This document shows positions 54,848-64,000 of a stretch of 64,000 nucleotides of DNA, piece after piece. The stretch is from Ilex aquifolium (lineage: Eukaryota; Streptophyta; Magnoliopsida; Aquifoliales; Aquifoliaceae). The position numbers and the translations under genes are program-made. Positions within the stretch are counted from its first letter, which is position 1. The number at the start of each line of letters is the position of its first letter. The notes under the pieces are model-generated. The model was not told the origin of the DNA and ran no database searches. It saw only the letters and a program-made list of their open reading frames with translations. The stretch lies in contig OX637395.1 in NCBI GenBank assembly GCA_951799425.1, forward strand, positions 11,014,451 to 11,078,450, read 5' to 3'.

Positions 54848-57589
54848 TGTAACGACCCGGATCACTTGATCACGTCACTTATAACGCCAACATCTCACGA
54901 TCACGTTACTGAAGTTCCGAGTAAAAACTTGTCACTTCAAGCAAAATTTTTACATATCAACCTCACTTGGATATAGATAGGGTATAAGAAAACATTTAAA
55001 TATAAAAACAGATATATAACCACACAGGTAATCAAAGTTCAGAAATATTATGAAAAGAACTAATACCGAAAATCAAACAGTACCGACTAGGTACTCATAG
55101 TAGTGTCACACGAGTAGGCCAAAACCTTTGCGACCACACAAGGGTCAAGCAAATAAACCTTTTAGTGGGATTACACCACAAGGAACCTATGATTCCTCCA
55201 CTTGTCAGTATCCAAGACTTAAAGTCACTAGGCCACCACAACCGATAAGACTCAATCAACCCTCTATGGTCTGAACAACTGGCTCATAGTCCCTTTGTCA
55301 CCCAATCCTGTGTCTTTTGCAAGAGATTCGGGTAATTAGTTTCACAAAATATAGTTTGCAAGCTCAACAGTTCAACAATTCAGCAATTTAGAGCACCCAT
55401 GGATCTGAATTCAACCAACAGTATTCACAACCAGTCACGTTAGTCAAGAACATTGGTAAATCACGTTATAAAATAACATTGAATATGTATTTGAGTTTGA
55501 AAATCCAAGTCCATTGCAAAGCTGGATAACTTGCCACAGTCTTGACTCAAATACCTGAATAGTAGTCAAAAATCAAACAGTTAAACTTTCTAGTACCAAC
55601 TCAAAAATAAGTCCTAGTGACATATTTTAAAAAAAAAAAAAGATTTAGTTTTGTCAAAAATTGCATTGACTGCATAAACCGGATCTGGTAAAGAGAAAAA
55701 CGGTCATTACCGGTGTGATGATGTCGAATTTGGCCAAGTCATATATGGATGAAAAGCCCTTGAAAATTGGAGTTTGGAGGTCCAAACCCAACCCACAGTC
55801 CATGCCCCACACGCCCTCATGCGTAGTGACATTGTTATCAGAACTAGACCAAATATCAAGCCGATAGAGGGATGGAATCAATGGTTCACTGGTTCAACCA
55901 TTGGGTTAACTGGTCGGACCAGTCGTATAATTAAAAAAATAAAAAATATATGAAATATAATAATTTAAGTAAAAAATTATGAAATCGTAAACTTGATCAA
56001 CACACTTATTGTACAATAAAAAACATATTCTCATATTTGCGCTAAAATGATATTCAATCCTTAAAAACATCAAACGCTGCAATCTCTACCCAAAAATAAA
56101 AACCCATTTGGGTTGCTTAAAAGTGACAACCAACAACAACGTTCTGTGTGTGACACTTGAGAGAGACAGAGACAGAGAGAAGATTTACACATATAGAAGG
56201 AAGGAGATAGATCTTAGTTGAGGCACGGAGTCACTGATCTGAGTGCCTTAGTTGAAGCGCTTGAAGGACCAAAGCTGGTTGGAGATCAACTGGACTCTAG
56301 AGTAGTGAGACATCAATTGGAGAAGAAGGAGAAGGTAGATTGACAACCGAACCGTCCAGTTTGCAAAAACCGTCCAATTCACCGGTTTTACCAAAAATCA
56401 GCCAGTTTTACGGTTTTTAGATGATTTAAGTCCACATATGGTCTAATTCAAAAATTGGGCCGATTTAGGCCCTGGTTCACCTGTCCGACCGGCCGGTTCA
56501 GTCCAATTCTAATAACATTGGTTGGTGGTGCACCCCTTCCACCTTTGTGTTCCAACTTGACCCCCTTTCCTTGTTTCTAGCACTCCTTCGTTTCTTATCC
56601 AAAGTAGGTGATTCAAAGGCTCAAATACTCTTATTTCATCCTTGTTTCATATACAAGTGTTGGATTAAGCAAATCAGCTTCATGTTAAGAACTTCCATGG
56701 GCAGTCCTGCAAATCGAGTTTTGACAAACCAAATGACCAAATCAGTTTAGACAAAGCCCAAAAATGGATTCCTTGACTCTAAAAACATCAAACCTAGACC
56801 CCTCCTTTGAGTTTAAAGCAAAGTTTTTCAAAGACCCATGAAAATCAACTTAAAGCTTAAACCTAGGGTTTGATGGTTCTCCCAACTCCGACCACGGAAA
56901 GGTTTGAAATTTTAAAATGAAGCATTCGATCTAATAAGTACCTTGTGTCAGAATTGAGAACTCTTTAATCGACCAGCAAACTTAACCACAGGAGATTTTG
57001 CAAACAGAGGTGTGCGTGCAGAGATCCAAGTTTGATCTTCCAACCTTCTCTTTCCCCTTCTCTTTTCCAGCTGATTTTCTATCCTCATCTTTGTTCCATA
57101 GGAAGAACCTCAACTTATTTAAGCCTTCCAAGCACCTCGCTCAGCCCATGCATGGCTATATTGAGCAAGAGGAGGACACCTCCTCCTTGCTTGTTGGCAA
57201 ACTTCCATTGGAGGGCCTTTTCATTATTTCTTATTTTCAAATTTCTATTTTTTATTTCACCAAATATTCAATTATAAAATATAATGATTTCCTAGCCTGA
57301 GAATTTTCTAATTTTTCTCGAAATTCAATTTGAGAATTTTATTGAATGATTTTACCCCTACCACGCATGCGCGTGATTTGGAATCCACTACTTCACCACT
57401 CCTTTCCAACATCACATACATATATTCACCCTAGGTTAATTGAATTTCTTCCATTCTTCCAAAATTTTGATCCAATATCTTCATCAAACTATTTTTCCCT
57501 TCACTCGGTTTTGCGCGATTTCAAACCAGTTGTGTCACCCTAGCTTATACAACCCATCATAGTTCACACTCTGGCCCTTATTTCATATT
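54848..57589. other. LTR-like sequence of uncertain extent
   Basis: It begins TGTAACGACCCGGATCAC, a start seen in some plant gypsy LTRs, and seems to continue through the duplicated region to GGGATGTCACA at about 60591. No 5-bp target duplication was found at these ends, so it is not called as a solo LTR. No coding domains were recognised. Confidence 0.25.
55835..56515. mobile_element. 681-bp non-autonomous DNA element
   Basis: The ends TTATCAGAACTAGAC and the inverse of GTCCAATTCTAATAA are imperfect inverted repeats, followed inward by GGTTCACTGGTTCAACC and the inverse GGCCGGTTCAG type sequence. A 5-bp direct repeat CATTG lies on both sides (55830-55834 and 56516-56520). No ORF. A related inverted fragment is at 22572-23300. 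The family is not certain; long TIRs rich in accggtt are common in plant MITE-like elements. Confidence 0.6.
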
Positions 57590-59024
57590 TAAAAAAAATT
57601 GACAAAATTCCACAAAAGTACCACCAAATACATGTCCAAAACTCTAATTACCTCAATAAAAAGTAAATTGATAATTGAATCTCAAAATACTAATACATCT
57701 CCGAATACTAATATGTCTTCTTTAATTCCTCAAATATTCTAATCACGATATCTGCTCCACAATACTCCTAAAAAATTAATTAAGTGGGGAAGTAGACAAT
57801 AAAATAAGAAATAATATGCTCATAATACATCCATACCAAATAAAATTGACAATTAAACCAATTTCCAAACACAAGTCGAATAGGTTTTTAATTAAAATCA
57901 TAATCAATCATATCTCATGTATGCAAGAACTAGACATATACCTTGTACCTTACCTATCACCCCACCTTAAACCGATCCCACATATATCTTAAATTGGCGA
58001 TGCAATGGACTATTGGCTATCATAATCTAGTCTCTACTGTACACAATACATGATCAACGTACCCACAATACCAATAAAAAGTCAATAGCAATTTAAGCAT
58101 CATAACAACTCAATCAAAGGGAATACAAAAAAGGAAGAGTCAAGGATTTACTATTTGCAAAGAGATTTAAGACATAGCATATGGTATATTACTCCGTTCC
58201 TCAAATCTTTAGTTGACTCCAATAGATGTTGTTGTCATAACTTCAAGAGCAACATACTAAAATTTCACCCCAATTGGATTCATTTTGCCTTTGATATTTA
58301 AGGATTTCTCTTTCTCTCTCTCTTTTTTTTTCATTCTCCTCTTTCTCTTTATAATTTCCTCTCCTCTCCCTCTCTTCTTTCTTCCCTCTTCCTCTCTTTC
58401 TATTATAGCTCTTCCCCATTTATAGCCAAAAAAATAACTATGAGGTGTCTTTTGAAATGAGTACTATAGCTCTTAGCTTGTCACTTGTCACACATGCACA
58501 CAATCTTTCATGTAACATGACAAGTATCTTGCCACTTGTCAAGCACACACCAACACTTTGCTGGGTTCGACTCCTCTACGGTAGGCAGGAAACCGCATGA
58601 CATGCGGTTAAGTGGAACGGCACCGTTTGGTGCTTTATGTAATTTTTTTTTTTTAACAGTCCATACCAAAAACGACGTCGTTTTTTGTCCTTGAAATTTC
58701 AGCCTTGAAATCCCTTCTTCTTCGTTAGACTTCAACAGCAAAGCCTCAGTTAAAAAAAAAAACAGCAAAGCCTTGCGACATCAGCAGATCTGGGCGACTT
58801 CAGGCAAGTCCGACGATCTTAGGCAGCTCCGACTTCACATTCATTGCCTTGTTTCTTTAGGTGCCTATCATCAGCAATTAAGCTTACCAAATCCATTCTA
58901 GCATTTTCTCAAACAGGTGGAGGGTGGGGAGGTGTGTGTGAGCGATTTGGTTGAAGGAGAAAGAGGGAGACATAGAGAAATGAGAAAGGGAGGGGAGAAG
59001 GAGAGAGAGAGATGAGATAGCAAC

Positions 59025-59386
59025 TAGCTTGTGTGCTCCAACTATAATGTGAAGAATGTCAAATTTATCACTAGTTTTCTTCGTGAAAGCATCTCTAATT
59101 TCAACATCAAATGCTCATAGAATTAAATTTCATCTGAATTCTTGTGCCCTTCTCATCTGAATGTTATACTTCCAAACTTTTTTCCCTGTGTCGATTCCCA
59201 CACTTGAATGATTTCCCATATCACTTCCATCCTTAACACCATCAACATCATCACGAGCATAATATGAATCCCCTGAGAATTCCTGTTCATTGAGGAACTT
59301 TGCATGGAGAGTTTCTTAATCCTGATCCGATCATGCCATCTTCCAACTAAGCTTCTCATAGTAAAATTTCAAGGTCCTCATCCTCT
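59025..59386 (-). pseudogene. Unidentified captured segment inside the MULE, copy B
   Basis: Counterpart of 1437-1800 with the same frame and the same stops (for example after SWKMA). A few amino acid differences, such as NHSSVGIDTGKKVW for NHASVGIDRGKKVW, show divergence since duplication. Confidence 0.4.
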
Positions 59387-59484
59387 CAATCTTATGCATT
59401 CCAACTGTTTTTCATCCATTGCTTCCAATTATCTAACAAACTAACCAAGAATTTACATCTCAGTCTCCATCCTCTCATCATTAC

Positions 59485-60044
59485 TTACATCCCTACATCA
59501 GAATCAGAATAGCCATATAACTCTACTTTTTCCCTTATATAATTCTCTTTTCTTTTGCCTCCTTTGGCAGAAGAAGCAATCCATTTTTTTCGAACTCGAA
59601 CTAGTTTTCCCCATCTCCATATTCTGTTCATGAGATCAATATACCGATAACGCATTCCCATCAACGGATGCTTCTCAACCAAAACATCCTTCATATACAC
59701 CTCCCTCAAAACCACAGTTTGAGTCCTAATCTTATTGGATACATAAAATATCCCAGGATGGTGCACCAAAGCCTTCTTAAACCTTTTATCAAACTCCAAA
59801 TAATCCCCCAATCAAAACATATTGTCTTTCTCTGCCTCCTTCCCCACCATCAAATGAAGCAACTCATGAATTACCCCAACTGTCCACTTCTCTGCCTGAT
59901 CACTGTTCGGCGCCAAATGAAACGCATCCTCATAAGGCGAAATGTAAGACAAATTTTCCCCCTCATCAACCCAATTCCTCACTTTTTTCTCCAAATCAAA
60001 CCTCTCGGAAAATTCATCGGAAACCCAATACGTTGCTTGAAGTC
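59485..60044 (-). pseudogene. Captured PORR-domain gene fragment, copy B
   Basis: Counterpart of 1901-2455. 59485-59811 is open and reads GDYLEFDKRFKKALVHHPGI, RTQTVVLREVY and EKHPLMGMRYRYID. 59812-59994 is open and reads EKKVRNWVDEGENLSYISPY and PNSDQAEKWTVGVIHELLHL. They are separated by one TGA where copy A has TGT (Cys), and a 2-base deletion near 60002 shifts the frame upstream. The two copies therefore carry different disabling changes. Confidence 0.85.
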
Positions 60045-63000
60045 GGAGCTGCCTGAGAAAGGCTTTGCTGTTTTTTTTTTTTAACTGAGGCTTTGCTGTT
60101 GAAGTCTAACGAAGAAGAAGGGATTTCATGGCTGAAATTTCAGGACCAAAAACGACGTCGTTTTTGGTATGGACTGTTAAAAAAAATATTACATAAAGCA
60201 CCAAACGGTGCCGTTCCACTTAATCGCATATCATGCGGTTTCCTGCCTACCGTAGAGGAGCCGAACCCCACTTCGCTTCATCATGCTCACCATATTTTTT
60301 CTTCTAGATTACCAAACATTTTACTTTCGACAAATGTCCTACGGTGCACCAAATTTTACACTTACATATCCGAATATACCTTCTCGATTACTGCAGATAT
60401 TCAACATCACATATTTCTAACGTGAAATATATCCAATATTACAGTAATCGGACTCTCCTTTACACAAGGAATTCATTTATGTATTTGAAATTTTAAAAAA
60501 TACAATATATTAATCACATAAAATTTTAATATTCCTCAAAATTCTATCCCGATTTATAACTCTTATTTTAAAAAAAATTTGGGATGTCACAAGAAGGTTG
60601 TTAAGCGGGGAGCTGGGAGACATTAACCAAGGATATTTTGATGAGAAAAGAAAAATTCAAGTGTTAATAGTTGTATGTATGGTGTCCCCACGCAGACGAC
60701 CAGTGAAGAGTCTCTCGACTCTCAAGGTTTTGCCTTTTGTTTCATGAGAATTTCCTGTGGTTTTTATTTTGAAGGAAGAGAGTTTTTCCAAATATGAAGA
60801 AGGCTCACTTACAGGTATGACTACTCTCTTGTGGCAGGGAAGGTATTTTAGTCGCTTAGCTGACTAAGCTACGGGACAACGACAAAGGGGGAAAATGGCT
60901 AATAGCACTGTAAGGTGCTTTTAGGGACTAGAATAGTAACTTAATTTCCAACATCTTGCATTGCATTACCATAAAAAAAAATTCATAAAAAAAAAGGAGA
61001 GAGATTGCTCTTGTGACTCGGAATGAACTTAGGTGCGGGCAGATGGGGCACTACGTGATAGAGTGCACAACAAAAAATACTTCTTCTTAAGGAAGATAAT
61101 GAGGAGAGGGAGATAGGGGGACGCAACACGAGCATACTAAGTTTTCAGAAGTAAAGAGAGCCTGTGATGCAGTGTTTGACTTCGGTACACATGATTATGC
61201 ATTCTTCGTTGAGATCGGGTCTTCAGTTTCATCACAGGGACAACTGGGTAGCTGTTCAGTACCTAATGTGGTTGATCAAAGGAGTGCAGATTTTCGCAGC
61301 AATTTTCTCCTGGTTGGACAGATAGTGGTGCCACTTGGTTCGTTGTTGCAGGACAGCCTGGTTTAGCTCTCCCTAGAAGGGCCCCACTTGCATGACCCTT
61401 TTGGTCAAAAACAAAATCAAACTAAAAGGCTAAGAGGAAATAATAAAGTATAGGTTTCTTTTTAACTCCTTAATATATGGACTAGCAAATATCATGTGCC
61501 TCAAGACATTATGCAATACAAAAAATTAAATATTAGTAATACAATAATTATATTTTAAATTTTAATTTAATTATGCAATATAAAATTAAAGTGAATATAT
61601 AGAAAATAAGATAGAGAGAGAGAGAGATAAGGGAGAGAGAAGTAGATGTAGATTAGTGGAGTTGTCAATCATTAAGGAGTGTGTTGTTTGAATTGTTTGA
61701 TATTAGGGGCCTTGTAAAAAGATGATGTTTTTTAGTGAATAAAAAATTATATGATGAATTTTATACCATTGAGTCAAAGAAGATAAAAATTGAATTAATC
61801 TTGACCATTGTTGTGCTTTTATAAGTTGAGAATTCAATTTCTTATCTATAATATTAGACAGATAGCCGGGTATGCTAATTGACCAGATTTTGATTTAAAT
61901 TTGATCTGAATTTAAATTAATTTAATTTAACTTAATTTGGTCATATCATACTTCACGGATACAAGTTTGCATATGTCAAGAATGAACCTTATGCTTCAAG
62001 ATATGATTAAGTGATCACTCAATTAAATTTATTTTGCTCCAATTCGGTTATTCTGATGGGAGCGTGTTTGATTTTTGAATTGGGTTTCTATTTTTAATTG
62101 ATTGGCATATGGGCAACGAAAATAAATCGTTACACAATTTAATCGGATTTTTAGATTCTTAATTCGGAAAAGTCGACCCGATTATTATCCATTTGTAGGC
62201 TGAACAATAACCTAATAAAATTAGATTCAAATGAAAACTAGGAAAAATATGTCGATGGACCATGCAAGTGCAAATGTCATTGCTAAGGCCGAACAATAAC
62301 CTGATAAAATTCCTACCATGGCCTTAGTGATGACATTTGCTAAATTTTAATTTTTAGTAGATTCAGATGAAAATTGTGAAAATAAAGTCAGTTGGATATT
62401 GAATTAAAGTTCAGAGTAAGATTGATTGAAATTCGATCAATGGAAAGGCCTACTAATAACCTGTCATGAACTGGAATGCATATATTAGACCTATTCTAAG
62501 TTGTAGTTCTTATGAACGGACTGCGCAAGTTCAAATGTAAATGTCATCAAGTAGGTCATGCCAATAAGCTTATGTGGTGAAGGTCAAAATAAAGTTAAAA
62601 AAAATGAGAGAATTTACCTCCGATTTACCCCCTCTGATGTCTAAGTTAGTAGGTACTTAAATGGAGGATAAGACTTTTACTATGCTAGGTTAGTTGTGAA
62701 TGAGTACCTGAGACTCGACTCATTGGACTATTTATACCTTCAAAGAGGATGACATGACATTTTAGGGATCCATCAAGCCGGCTGGAGGAGCCCTCATAGA
62801 GGTAATCATTAGTGAGCTATCATTCTCTCGAGCCGCGCAAGTACTTGGCTTGGGGAAGTTGACGACTCCTCGAGGTCTAGCCGCATAATGATTACCCTGC
62901 CTGGGATGTCGAGCACTCAATGCATATCTCCTCAGCATTTATTGACCTCTGCAAAGCTTTATTGAACTGTGTTGAACAATCATTGCATTGACATCGAACA

Positions 63001-64000
63001 TTAAGTTTATGTGCCCCCGAGAAATTCACGTCAGCAAGGGTCATGTCTTTACTTAGATTTTTTTCAGATTCGAAGTGCAATTCAATGTGACTTGTCTGCG
63101 GAACTAAATGTGACTTGCCTAGTGTTAAATGCTCGGACCCGAGATGCATCTTTCCCTTTAGCTTACTAGGGCATATTCCTTGTGATTCCCTCCTCGAGGC
63201 CGACCAAATACCTCAGTGTTTCACTGTTCGAGACCACATGTTATACTCTAATATGAGAGTCGTTTCATGTCCCGTCTCATCAAATATTTTGCTTTGGGCC
63301 CTCTTTGTGTTAGGCTGCCCTACTTTGACGGAAATTAACAATAAGATTGTATACGAACATGCATGTTATTCAAGAGTGTTTGTTTGCATATATTGAACTT
63401 TCTTTTATAAATAAACTTGAAGTTTTTCTGATTAAATTTTAGAGTTTGACTTTGGTATTAAAGGAGGCATGACACAAAAGTTTATTACTTTTTGGTTCAA
63501 AATATAATCTTTTGGAGTCAATGTACAACAAAAAATATTGGGATCGATTATATGATTTATGACTTCCAATCTTTTGGAGTGTGTGCGAATCCAACAATCT
63601 AAAACGTTATAACTTCTTAAAAAATTATATTTTGTTGGGTCCTATTTTTGCACCAAAAAATATTTTTTTTGATATTATATCTCTACTTTTTAACTAAAAT
63701 AAATGTGTCATGTATACAAATTTTTTATTTTATAATTTTTTGTAATTTTATAATTTTTTTAGTTAATGGTTGCAAGCCATTTAATTCAAAATCTATGACG
63801 AGATTAATGAAGGAAAAACCCCGAAATTGCTAACTTCAGTAGCGTAGTCCGTAGCCTTACTCTATTTTGTGATTTAATACAGGAAAAACTCTTCAAGTAC
63901 CATGGACTAATTCTAAATTAAATTGGTTGAAAACGAAATTTCCAAATGGAGTTCTTGGACCAAGTCCTCGAATAGACTTTCACCGCTGAACTTCGAGATA

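Larger units (their letters stand above)
58563..60268. mobile_element. Pack-MULE, copy B
   Basis: Same insertion as 977-2688. The target duplication is CACTTTGCT at 58554-58562 and CACTTCGCT at 60269-60277, with one change. The left end here is GGGTTCG, showing that the A at 977 in copy A is a mutation of the expected terminal G. Confidence 0.9.
57590..64000. repeat. Large direct duplication, copy B
   Basis: Direct partner of 1-6411 and still matching at the last base of the window. Small indels shift the offset between 57580 and 57590. Its left boundary cannot be set, because the equivalent sequence of copy A lies outside the window. Confidence 0.95.

Noticed and set aside
54848-60591. A very long solo LTR from TGTAACGACC to GGGATGTCACA
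   Set aside because: No matching 5-bp target duplication at the two ends and no second copy to compare; only the end motifs support it.

Overview
The window is nuclear DNA of a flowering plant, most likely a eudicot. It is AT-rich and crowded with nested LTR retrotransposons, and it holds one clearly intact gene: an intronless berberine-bridge-enzyme-like (BBE-like) flavin oxidase at 8339-9973 (+) with its own TATA box and poly(A) signal. No tRNA, rRNA, CRISPR or bacterial-type feature was seen. The species cannot be named from the sequence alone.

Layout. 1-6411 is one copy of a large direct duplication; the second copy is 57590-64000 (spacing about 57.6 kb), and both run off the window. Each copy carries a 1.7-kb Mutator-like element with long terminal inverted repeats and a 9-bp target duplication, which has captured part of a PORR-domain (plant organelle RNA recognition) gene plus a second unidentified coding-like segment. 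6.4-10.7 kb holds the BBE-like gene and its flanks. 12.9-19.7 kb is a truncated Copia element (minus strand) between two direct copies of a 1.05-kb host segment, each with a MITE. 19.8-23.3 kb has degenerate tandem repeats and old DNA-transposon debris.

23353-46088 is a triple nest: a Copia element (minus strand, LTRs 747/767 bp, target duplication TAATT) is split by a 16.1-kb Ty3/gypsy element of the Tat type (27544-43683, target duplication TCATC). That one is itself split by a 5.7-kb non-autonomous LTR element (31850-37523, target duplication GAGAC). The Tat element has a second, archaeal-type RNase H and an antisense, apparently spliced extra gene. All three are disabled by stops, frameshifts or deletions.

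46.1-57.6 kb contains an older diverged paralogue of the 10.7-13.6 kb region (useful as an empty site for the MITE), a 240-bp tandem duplication, and remains of a Helitron on the minus strand: the C-terminal Pif1-like helicase, a captured and mutated R3H-SUZ gene exon, and a chain of candidate splice-bounded short exons of unknown identity. A decayed Copia gag, an LTR-like stretch and a 681-bp DNA element follow.

The only likely functional product is the BBE-like oxidase. The rest records successive capture, nesting and duplication. The duplication geometry predicts a further BBE-like paralogue just beyond the right edge, near position 65.9 kb in window numbering. All comparisons were made by eye; no alignment, database search or identity calculation was run.
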